From contig JAHLWT010000185.1 of NCBI GenBank assembly GCA_019057775.1, positions 21,038 to 85,037 of the forward strand: DNA of 64,000 nucleotides, in the 5' to 3' direction. The notes below the pieces were generated by a model that made no database searches, was not told where the DNA came from, and saw only the letters and a list, made by a program, of their open reading frames with translations. This stretch comes from Promethearchaeota archaeon. Lineage in GTDB: Archaea > Asgardarchaeota > Lokiarchaeia > Sigynarchaeales > SOKP01. This document shows positions 25,967-34,324 of this stretch, piece by piece. A program made the position numbers and the translations under genes. Within the stretch, counting starts at the first letter, position 1. Every line of letters begins with the position of its first letter.

Positions 25967-27457
25967 TTGGAAATAATGAGCTATAAATTACCAGATTCGA
26001 AAGATCTTGAAGCGATGGTAGGTATCGTAGGTAAAGAATATGCTACAAATAATAAAGCTATTACTGCATCCTACTTGGCAAAATCAGTAATGGGGTTGGA
26101 ATCACAGATTCCAGATATTGTTGTACGTCCGAAGTACGTTGAAGAAATTCGTAAGATTTTAATATATTGTTCTCAAGAGAAAATTGCAGTTAGCCCTGTT
26201 TCGGGTGGTTTATCAGGAGGATTTGCATGTCCTACGATAAAACCCGGAGGGGTTATGCTCGATTTGGGGAGAATGAATAGAATAATTGAAATTGATGAAG
26301 ATAATCGTTATTGCATCGTAGAACCAGGAGTTACAAACGGTGAACTTTGGGCTTATATGGCAAAAAACCACTCTGATTGGGCACCGCCTATTCCTGATGG
26401 AGCTCCTCCAGCAGCAACCGTTATGGGGGATGCTATTGATCGTGGTTTTTCATTATACACATCTAGTGTCGGTCCACAGGGAGATAACTTCATGTGTGGA
26501 GAAGTAGTATTCCCTAATGGTGATGTCGTACGTACAGGTTCTTGGGCTCTTCCTTTCGCAAAGCCATTCTACAAATACGGTCTGGGCCCTGATATGTGGT
26601 CGTTTTTAATGGGGTCTCAAGGTTCTTTTGGAGTGATTACTAAAGTTGCTGTGAAAATTTATCCACATCCGAAACACAAAACTGTTGTAGTGTGGGGCAT
26701 GTCAAACCCTTACGATATGCAAGATTTAACTTTGGAAATTGCAAAACAAGAATTTGGAATTGCACACAATACTGTAATGGTCCAAGGAGGGAACTATCAT
26801 CTTGTTATGGCACGCTGGCCAAAAGATAAAATCCCGCATGATTATGAATTCTATAAAAACATAGGAATCTCGCAGTGGTGGATGAACTGGGAGTGCTGGG
26901 CACAAACAGCTGAAGAGTTGGATTATGTAGTTAATAGAATTAATAGTATGGCTGAAGATTTCAAAAGTAGAGCAAAAGATCCTAAAGCAATCATAAAACA
27001 AGAGCTGCATCCGAAACAAATTGCAAGCCGAATGAAGAAACCGAACAAAATTGCGATTCCGTATAGTTTCTGGGAGGCAGGTTTTCTATTCATTACTTGG
27101 TACACGCCATGGAATGAGTCAGCGAGATTCGTTGAAATGTATACTAAAGCAATGGAAAAGTATGGTTTTCCACCTGTGATATGGATAGCTTCAATAGAAA
27201 GGTGTCGACAAGCAATTTGCATGCCAATAATTTGTTTTGATTCTACTCAACCCAAAGAACTCGAAAAGGTTCAAGAATTAAATCGAGAAACTACTGAATA
27301 TGCCTTAAAACAAGGATGGCTTAATTATCGTCCAGATCCTTACATCCATGTCCAGGCATATTATCAAGCTGGAATGTATTGGAAATATTTACGAGCATTT
27401 AAGAAACTCGTAGATCCGAATTTTATAATGCATCCTGGGCGTTTAGCATTGCCCTGA
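25967..27457 (+). CDS. FAD-linked oxidase subunit (GlcD/VAO-PCMH family)
   Basis: This 496-residue protein is an FAD-binding PCMH-type oxidase: P-D-I-V-V-R-P-K-Y-V-E-E-I, V-S-P-V-S-G-G-L-S-G-G-F, G-P-D-M-W-S-F-L-M-G-S-Q-G-S-F-G-V-I-T-K and C-terminal L-V-D-P-N-F-I-M-H-P-G-R-L-A. The tail resembles the vanillyl-alcohol oxidase/4-cresol dehydrogenase cap more than plain GlcD, so the substrate may be an aromatic or hydroxy acid. The frame can start at TTG 25967 or ATG 25976, and I favour the ATG. The Fe-S partner follows after 7 bp. This is a second pair next to that at 13574-16330, but in a different arrangement and only distantly similar. Confidence 0.85.
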   Translation: MEIMSYKLPDSKDLEAMVGIVGKEYATNNKAITASYLAKSVMGLESQIPDIVVRPKYVEEIRKILIYCSQEKIAVSPVSGGLSGGFACPTIKPGGVMLDLGRMNRIIEIDEDNRYCIVEPGVTNGELWAYMAKNHSDWAPPIPDGAPPAATVMGDAIDRGFSLYTSSVGPQGDNFMCGEVVFPNGDVVRTGSWALPFAKPFYKYGLGPDMWSFLMGSQGSFGVITKVAVKIYPHPKHKTVVVWGMSNPYDMQDLTLEIAKQEFGIAHNTVMVQGGNYHLVMARWPKDKIPHDYEFYKNIGISQWWMNWECWAQTAEELDYVVNRINSMAEDFKSRAKDPKAIIKQELHPKQIASRMKKPNKIAIPYSFWEAGFLFITWYTPWNESARFVEMYTKAMEKYGFPPVIWIASIERCRQAICMPIICFDSTQPKELEKVQELNRETTEYALKQGWLNYRPDPYIHVQAYYQAGMYWKYLRAFKKLVDPNFIMHPGRLALP

Positions 27458-27464
27458 GGAAAAA

Positions 27465-28853
27465 ATGAATAAAGAGGTTAAAAAAAAAATGTCAAAAACT
27501 GGAATGGGTAGGCTCGAAGAGCTTAAAAAGGAAATTTATAAATGTATTCACTGTAAAGCTTGTCGATTTGCTTACAGTGGCGAACCGGATAGAGAAGGAA
27601 TAGGAGAACATGTTGGAAAACAAGGTACAGTACTTTTTGAAGGGATGATTGATGCTTGTCCTGCGGGAATTGAGTATGGATGGGAAGCTTTCTGGAATGC
27701 TGGCAAGATGTGGATTGCCCGTGCTATTTTAGACGGAGATCTGGAGTTTACGGAAGAAGTTAGAGATGCCATTATGCCATGTATCACCTGTGGTCAATGT
27801 TCAGCCCAATGTGAAAATAAAATTCCTACAGTGGATATTATCGAATCATTACGGGCGGCATGTGTAGAAGCAGGAGTACCCATGATTGAAAAACATGAAT
27901 TAGTTAATCGATTAGTTAAGGAATTAAACAATCCATATGGTGGTAAAGCAGATGAACGCTTTAAATGGGCTAAGGATGCGGGTTTAGAAAAATATATCAA
28001 CAATAAAGACGCTAAAATTGGATACTATGTAGGATGTACGGCTAGCTATCGTCAAATAGAGGTCGCTGTTGCTACAGCTAGAATTTTTGAGAAATTAGGG
28101 GTAAATTTCACACTGATTGAAGATGAAGTATGTTGCGGTAGTCCTTTCTTTAGGATAGGAGCTGTTGACACTGCTCAAGAACTAATGAATAAAAATCTCG
28201 AAGTTTTTAAGCATTTAGAAACAGTTTATTTCTCATGTGCCGGATGTTATAGAACTATTACAATTGATTATCCAAAATGGATGCCTGAAGGAGAAAAACT
28301 TCCATTTAAAACACAACATGCATTTGAATTAGTCTCTCAGTTAATTCAAGAAGAAAAAATAAAATTCAAGCCTAATAAAGAACTGAAGGGAAAAGTTGTT
28401 ACTTACCATGATCCGTGTCATACAGGTAGGCATTTCGCAATAGATATGGAACAGGAGATGATTAAAGAATCCAAGAACCTCATGATGGATATGAGAAAGA
28501 TTAAAAAACGAATCAATGACTGGTTTGAGATACCAAGAGTTATTTTAAGAAAACTCGAAGAAGATGTTGGAATCAAGTTTACAGAGATGTATCGCATAAA
28601 GCAAGATTCCATGTGTTGTGGGGCTGGTGGAGGGGTAAGAGCAGGATATCCCGAATTCTCATTACGAACTGCTAGTCTGCGATGTGACGAAGCGAATGCA
28701 GTAGGTGCAGATATCTTAACAACAGAATGTCCATTTTGTTGGAGAAACCTTTCTGATGCCAATGAGCAATACGAACATGGCATGCAGGTTATGGGAGTTC
28801 TTGAAATGATTGATAAATACGATCTTTTAGATACTTCAAATTTAAATAAGTAA
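27465..28853 (+). CDS. Fe-S CCG-domain oxidoreductase subunit (GlcF/HdrD-like), second copy
   Basis: This protein has 462 residues. The N-terminal clusters are C-I-H-C-K-A-C...C-P-A and C-I-T-C-G-Q-C-S-A-Q-C. CCG motifs are C-A-G-C-Y / V-C-C-G-S and C-H-T-G-R-H / M-C-C-G-A-G-G-G. It is about 50 residues longer than the copy at 13574, with an insertion before the last CCG block. It would accept electrons from the FAD subunit at 25967. ATG at 27465 lies 7 bp after that gene, so translation is probably coupled. Confidence 0.85.
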   Translation: MNKEVKKKMSKTGMGRLEELKKEIYKCIHCKACRFAYSGEPDREGIGEHVGKQGTVLFEGMIDACPAGIEYGWEAFWNAGKMWIARAILDGDLEFTEEVRDAIMPCITCGQCSAQCENKIPTVDIIESLRAACVEAGVPMIEKHELVNRLVKELNNPYGGKADERFKWAKDAGLEKYINNKDAKIGYYVGCTASYRQIEVAVATARIFEKLGVNFTLIEDEVCCGSPFFRIGAVDTAQELMNKNLEVFKHLETVYFSCAGCYRTITIDYPKWMPEGEKLPFKTQHAFELVSQLIQEEKIKFKPNKELKGKVVTYHDPCHTGRHFAIDMEQEMIKESKNLMMDMRKIKKRINDWFEIPRVILRKLEEDVGIKFTEMYRIKQDSMCCGAGGGVRAGYPEFSLRTASLRCDEANAVGADILTTECPFCWRNLSDANEQYEHGMQVMGVLEMIDKYDLLDTSNLNK

Positions 28854-29048
28854 TAAATTGAGCTTTCAAACTCATTATTTTTTTTATTTCTATCTTTTGT
28901 TATTTGCTGGCAATAAAAATTTTATATTCAAATAATGTAATGTTAATTCTGGTTTGTTCGGGTTTTCCAAGCAGATAATATTTAATTCACTTAAAATTTA
29001 AATGAGACTTAAAATTAATTCTAACTTAGTCGACTTACAAAAGAGATA

Positions 29049-29699
29049 ATGGGAATAGTGTTAAGTAAAAAATCAAAAGTTTTTAAAACAGTGATCTTTC
29101 TAATCGTATTATTTTCCATCTCTTTCTCTCAAAGTTCAAATATAATTGTTAATTTTAGAGATTCAGCTGAACAGAGAGGGGGTAATGGAGATGCAGAAAC
29201 AGATGCGACTCATAAAGAGTTATCATCTCAAGTTCCTATTAATGATACAACTCCCCCAACCATAACATTTATCCAACCTAACCCTACAAATGCATTAATA
29301 GTCAGTAAAACTTATGAGATACTTGTAAGTATAGCAGATGATAACCCTCCTTTACAGGGTGATGTGATAATTCAAGTATCCAATCAATCTACATCATTAT
29401 TTAATGCGTCTATGATATTAACAGGGATTTCTATGTGGAGTTTTAATTGGAATAATTTAACTTCTTATCCCAATCAAGAAAATTATACTCTTAAAGTGTG
29501 GGCAAAAGATTCTTCTCCGAATGGAAATTCTGAGTGGTCTGAGGAATATGTCATATTTGTTAGTACTCAAAATTCTCCTGGAATTTTACAGGTCGTTATA
29601 TCCATCATCTTTATCTCATTCATAATTGCTGGTGTTATGGTGTATACAAACAAAAAAGCCTTGTATAAATCAGAAAAGAAGAAAAGAAAAAGAACTTAA
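29049..29699 (+). CDS. Secreted/membrane-anchored Ig-like domain protein
   Basis: This is a 216-residue protein. A signal peptide or signal anchor (~12-32, F-K-T-V-I-F-L-I-V-L-F-S-I) is followed by an Ig/FN3-like extracellular part (P-P-T-I-T-F-I-Q-P-N-P-T, then Y-E-I-L-V-S-I-A-D-D-N). A C-terminal membrane helix (~183-203) and a basic tail follow. The N-terminus lies outside after cleavage and the basic tail lies inside. It is probably a cell-surface protein. The Ig-like style resembles a domain of the beta-helix protein near 63050-63310. Confidence 0.6.
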   Translation: MGIVLSKKSKVFKTVIFLIVLFSISFSQSSNIIVNFRDSAEQRGGNGDAETDATHKELSSQVPINDTTPPTITFIQPNPTNALIVSKTYEILVSIADDNPPLQGDVIIQVSNQSTSLFNASMILTGISMWSFNWNNLTSYPNQENYTLKVWAKDSSPNGNSEWSEEYVIFVSTQNSPGILQVVISIIFISFIIAGVMVYTNKKALYKSEKKKRKRT

Positions 29700-29838
29700 G
29701 GAGTTTTTAAGGATTAGGATTATTAAAACACTTCTTTTCAAATCTTCTAACATATTTTAACATTTTAATTTAGATTTCAATAGAAATAAATGTTTAGATT
29801 TTCATTAATAACAAAAAAGAATACTATCATTATGGAGA

Positions 29839-32800
29839 TTGTGTCAGTTGCTTAATGTGGAAGAGAAATCTGCTTATCCATATATAACGAAATTTAAAAA
29901 AGAACCATTTAGATCCTTTGTTAATATTAAAAGGGGAGATATTTGGGGTTTTTATTACAGTGGAAATCGTGAACTAGGTAAGTTTTACAAATATTTTAAT
30001 CAAAATTTATTAAAAGAACCTAACGTATCTATAGAAAATGTATTTTGGTTTCTTTTTTTAAGAAAATTCCTTAAAGAAGATAAGAAAGCGAATAAAGAAG
30101 AGTTAATAAAGTTTATTAAAAGCTGTGAATTCCGTCAAAATAATCAAATTGGTTTCAAGCTATCTCCATATACCCAACGAATACCTGATATCTATTCAAC
30201 ATATCTTGCACTCTCAAGTTTAAAAAATTTGGGACTACTAAAAAATTATTTATTATCTGAAGGTCAAAATCAGATTAAAGGTGAAATAAGAGAGTTTATT
30301 CTCTTACACAAGAAAGGAAATGTTTTTTTGCATTGTCTTGACAAAGATTGTGATATATGTAAAAATATCTCCCCGGCAAGAACAGCCTACTATGTTATTG
30401 AGATATTTACACTTTTAGGGATAGATATAAGAGCCAATAAAAAATTCCGTTCATATATCGGTGATAGAAAAAGAGGTCCTTCATTAGTTTTTAGATATCT
30501 CTGCTTAAAATTTCTTGATTTAGACTTGGAAGTTAAAGATAAAGAAATTCAATATTTTCACCAATTTCAAAAAGAAAGTGGTGGTTTTAATTTTGATCAT
30601 GATGATAATATTAATACTACTTTTTGGGTTTCTTATATTCTTGAGCTTTATTCTTGGTTATTAAATTATAATCCTGCAGGGATATATAGATTTATAAATC
30701 ATAAATTAAATGATATATTAAGTAATAAAGGTAATTGGAACTCTTTAAGATTAAACGAAGTTTCAAAATTGGTAATTATTTTTTCATTTATATGGAAAAA
30801 ATTCATTAATGAAATTGAAAATGTACTATTCAAGCAGTTAGAAAAGGAAAAATTTATTGACCTTAATCAAATAAAAACTACTTTTGGTCTTTCAAATAGT
30901 ATTGAAGAAGTAATTTCATACATTAATCTCAACTACAATTTTAATCTAAAAGTATTGAATAGTGAAATTGAATTTAATAATTATCTTCGAAATTTGAGTC
31001 AAGGAAAAAGATATTTCTTTCAAACCTTTTATAGCCAAATCAATCAAAATAGTGTTGTTTCACTAACGGAAATTTTAAAGAAATATAGAGCAATGAATCA
31101 AGAGCCACTAAAATTAAAAGAAGAAGTCTTTCCATTAATAAGAGATATGGTAGGGAGAAATTTCTTTAAGGGCAGTATTAGGGCTAAAAAAGGGTTTTTA
31201 ACTAAAGCAAAGTATTATTTCTACGTAGATAATCTTTTAAAAAGAATCATCGTCTCTGATACGGAAATTAACTCTGAGATATTATATGAAGAAAAGGAGA
31301 AATTGGATGATATAAAGAATGATATTTATAATATGACATTAAAATTAAAAAATGTTGCTGTTCAGATAAGAGAAGAAATAGATAGTTATCTTTTAATAAA
31401 TGAAATTGATTATGCGAAAGAAAGGTTAAAATTTATCTTAAGAGATTCTCTAATGGAAGCGGATTTCTTAAATGAGAACATTGAAAACTCATTTAATGAA
31501 GATTTATATTATTTAAATATTCAAGCAATATTGGGCTCAGAAATCTCTCAATGGAAAAAACAATATTCTGTTTTACAGAAAAGATTGAGTGATGTGGATT
31601 TATATTTAAGGGGTAAAATTCGGCAGAAGGAAGAATTAAGAAATTTAAAACATTTGTTAGAAAATTTAAATGAAAGAATCATTATAATTGAAGAGGATTT
31701 AGAGAAGAAGTTAGACATATTTAGACGAATTTTCAGTGAAACCTTAGAAAAGGGATATAATATCGAAAAATTTAATAATATAATCCAAGATCTAGATACA
31801 ATATCTCATAACGTTAACAAATATGACAATGTAATTTATAAAATTTCACAACAAATTACAGCTCAAGAGAAAAAAATCGTTAAAAAGCATAAAAAAATTA
31901 TCGATAAATGGATAAGCATAAAAGATGCTTTTGATACTGAGTTTAACTATTATACTGACGGTTTTCAATTTTTTAATAGTAAATTAAATGAAATTAAACA
32001 AATAGAGGAAAGGATCAAAAGAGAGATTACTGAAATCGAAGAAAAAGCGAAAGATAAAATCAATGAAAATCAGTTTCAAGAAGCTTTTTCAATTATAAAA
32101 AAGCAATCAGATCTCCTATTAAACTCAATTATCAAAAAAATTAAAGAACTCTATTCTATCATAAAAGTAGAAATCAAAAATAAACAAAAACTTTATCTAC
32201 TTTATCGACACTTACGAGATAGTTTAGAAGCCTTAGAATCTAATATTATTGATTTGATAGCAGAACAAGTTCAGACTTTAAAAAATAAAGTAATTGAAGA
32301 ACAAAATAGAACGAAAATTGAAGATTTTGACGCTTTCGTATCTCATGAGATTCTGACTTTGAGAAATGAGTTATCTTCAATAAAAAATGAGCTAGGTCAA
32401 TTAGAAAATTTAAAAGTGAAAAATGTGGATATTGCGTTTGATAACCTTCGCTCTTTATTTAATAAATCAGATAAACTATACTCGAAAAAATTAGAGGATT
32501 GTTCAAGAGAGATTGAAAATTTTAGAGACAAATCGAAATTAAAAATTATTCAGTGGGAAAAATTCAGTGATTTTTTCACTAATGAATTAGAAACTATAAA
32601 AAATGAATACATCAATGATATTATTTCAAATAGATTAAGTGTAATGGCTTTTACAAAGAAAACAAATACTATTAAATTAATTGATTTGAGAGACGAATTA
32701 AACATCTCGTGTAAAATACTTATTAAAAAAGTTAAAGATATGATAGAGATTTCAAAGATTAACGCAGAGCTTAATGAAGAGAAAAAATCTGTATTAATTT

Positions 32801-34251
32801 ATACAGAAGATTATTATCGAAATAAAGAGCTTAATAATTATCTTGAAAATAATCTTTTAAAAGAGAATCGAGAAAAAATAGGGAAAGTTTTAGCACTATA
32901 TGACTCGAGTATTAGAAATCGCACTTTGAACATAAATATGTTAGAGCTGCAAAACAGGATTAAAGATTTAAAGAAATTTGAAGATATTTTATTTGCTAAA
33001 TTCTCAGATAAAGTGAGAGATCTTCAAATAAACCAAAAAAGATATGAATATATTGAAATTAAAAGTGATTTGGATGTAATTTTAGTAAATAGTAAAGCTG
33101 CTATTGAAAATATAAAAATTAATCTAAATCTCTTTATTAATGTGCAAAATTTCATTGATCAGCAATTTACTTCTCTCAAAATTGAATTAAAAGAATATTA
33201 TTCAAGGGTTCATAAAGAAGCTGAGAATTTTGAGAAATATTTAAAAATCCAGCAAGACTTTGAAATTAAGGAAAGGTATTTCAACGAGAATTTACGACAA
33301 TCTCAAGATAGAATTGAGGAAGAAATACGATTACTATCTAGAAAAACAAAGGATTCTAATAAAATGGTTCCTGAAATGAGGGAACTCTTTGTTAAAGAAA
33401 AAAATTCCTTTCAGAATGAATTTAAAAAGAAAATTCAAAAAATTAATGATCAGATTACTGTTTTAAAGAATAATTCTTTCCGGGAACAATTAATAAACTT
33501 AATCAATAACAATAAAATTCAACTAAGTCAACTTCTTGGAAATTTAGAAAGAAAGGTAGAAGATAATATCGACATTAAGGAATTTAAGAGAAGTATAATA
33601 ATAGTCCAAAAAAGGGCCAAGGAAATTAATTTAGAAATTAAAAATATAAATAGGAATGTCAATAACTTAGTAAAAGAATTCAATAGACAAACTCGGAATT
33701 TTAATCAAATATCTAAGTTTATCCTTGAAGATTATAATAAATTCATAAGTGAGTATTCAGAAATTTTAAGTGAAAAAATAAAAACTCTTGAACGCTTAAT
33801 TCTAAAGTCCTATATTGATATGGCTATCAAAGCAGTGGCGAATGAATATTTAACTATAGGATTTCTAAATAATGAAATAAAAATTAAGAAAGCCAATATT
33901 CAAAATCATTTGTTATATCTTATTAGTACTGATCAATTAAATGGTAAGTATGATCCTCGTTTTGGGATATATTATGAAAATCCAGAGATTTTAGATGAAA
34001 TTGATGAAGCTGAGTTAAAGGTCATTAAAAATACGAACTTTAGGGTTGTAATGGCTCTTAATCACTTAAAAAACTTCACAAGTCAATATGCAAGTGTCAT
34101 AGCTTTTTTTGCTTCAGTTTTGACGATATCTTATTATTTATTTCTTTTAAGTGGAGGGAATCCCGCTGTGATTATAATACCGATACTTATTGTAGTTTTT
34201 GTAGTGAGTTATTTCTTTCTAAAAAAGCATAAAAAAGAAGAATTCACATGA
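29839..34251 (+). CDS. Giant protein: alpha/alpha-toroid-like N-terminus, long coiled coil, C-terminal membrane hairpin
   Basis: This is a 1470-residue protein. Residues ~1-310 have repeats like those of prenyltransferase/terpenoid-cyclase toroids (Y-S-T-Y-L-A-L-S-S-L, A-R-T-A-Y-Y-V-I-E-I-F, and G-G-F-N-F-D-H-D-D-N-I-N-T-T-F-W). Residues ~330-480 may be winged-helix-like. About 490-1370 is almost all coiled coil, rich in K/E/I/L. Two membrane helices lie at ~1418-1440 and 1445-1464 with a short charged tail, so most of the protein would face the cytoplasm. It looks like a membrane-tethered scaffold or filament. No active-site residues are claimed. The start is TTG at 29839. TTG at 29848 is better spaced from GGAG at 29834-29837. 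Confidence 0.6.
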   Translation: MCQLLNVEEKSAYPYITKFKKEPFRSFVNIKRGDIWGFYYSGNRELGKFYKYFNQNLLKEPNVSIENVFWFLFLRKFLKEDKKANKEELIKFIKSCEFRQNNQIGFKLSPYTQRIPDIYSTYLALSSLKNLGLLKNYLLSEGQNQIKGEIREFILLHKKGNVFLHCLDKDCDICKNISPARTAYYVIEIFTLLGIDIRANKKFRSYIGDRKRGPSLVFRYLCLKFLDLDLEVKDKEIQYFHQFQKESGGFNFDHDDNINTTFWVSYILELYSWLLNYNPAGIYRFINHKLNDILSNKGNWNSLRLNEVSKLVIIFSFIWKKFINEIENVLFKQLEKEKFIDLNQIKTTFGLSNSIEEVISYINLNYNFNLKVLNSEIEFNNYLRNLSQGKRYFFQTFYSQINQNSVVSLTEILKKYRAMNQEPLKLKEEVFPLIRDMVGRNFFKGSIRAKKGFLTKAKYYFYVDNLLKRIIVSDTEINSEILYEEKEKLDDIKNDIYNMTLKLKNVAVQIREEIDSYLLINEIDYAKERLKFILRDSLMEADFLNENIENSFNEDLYYLNIQAILGSEISQWKKQYSVLQKRLSDVDLYLRGKIRQKEELRNLKHLLENLNERIIIIEEDLEKKLDIFRRIFSETLEKGYNIEKFNNIIQDLDTISHNVNKYDNVIYKISQQITAQEKKIVKKHKKIIDKWISIKDAFDTEFNYYTDGFQFFNSKLNEIKQIEERIKREITEIEEKAKDKINENQFQEAFSIIKKQSDLLLNSIIKKIKELYSIIKVEIKNKQKLYLLYRHLRDSLEALESNIIDLIAEQVQTLKNKVIEEQNRTKIEDFDAFVSHEILTLRNELSSIKNELGQLENLKVKNVDIAFDNLRSLFNKSDKLYSKKLEDCSREIENFRDKSKLKIIQWEKFSDFFTNELETIKNEYINDIISNRLSVMAFTKKTNTIKLIDLRDELNISCKILIKKVKDMIEISKINAELNEEKKSVLIYTEDYYRNKELNNYLENNLLKENREKIGKVLALYDSSIRNRTLNINMLELQNRIKDLKKFEDILFAKFSDKVRDLQINQKRYEYIEIKSDLDVILVNSKAAIENIKINLNLFINVQNFIDQQFTSLKIELKEYYSRVHKEAENFEKYLKIQQDFEIKERYFNENLRQSQDRIEEEIRLLSRKTKDSNKMVPEMRELFVKEKNSFQNEFKKKIQKINDQITVLKNNSFREQLINLINNNKIQLSQLLGNLERKVEDNIDIKEFKRSIIIVQKRAKEINLEIKNINRNVNNLVKEFNRQTRNFNQISKFILEDYNKFISEYSEILSEKIKTLERLILKSYIDMAIKAVANEYLTIGFLNNEIKIKKANIQNHLLYLISTDQLNGKYDPRFGIYYENPEILDEIDEAELKVIKNTNFRVVMALNHLKNFTSQYASVIAFFASVLTISYYLFLLSGGNPAVIIIPILIVVFVVSYFFLKKHKKEEFT

Positions 34252-34324
34252 TTTCTTCATGAATGAAGTTGAGCTTAGACTAGATTATATTATTTCCTTA
34301 TGTGTCTGTTTAATCAAACTTAGA

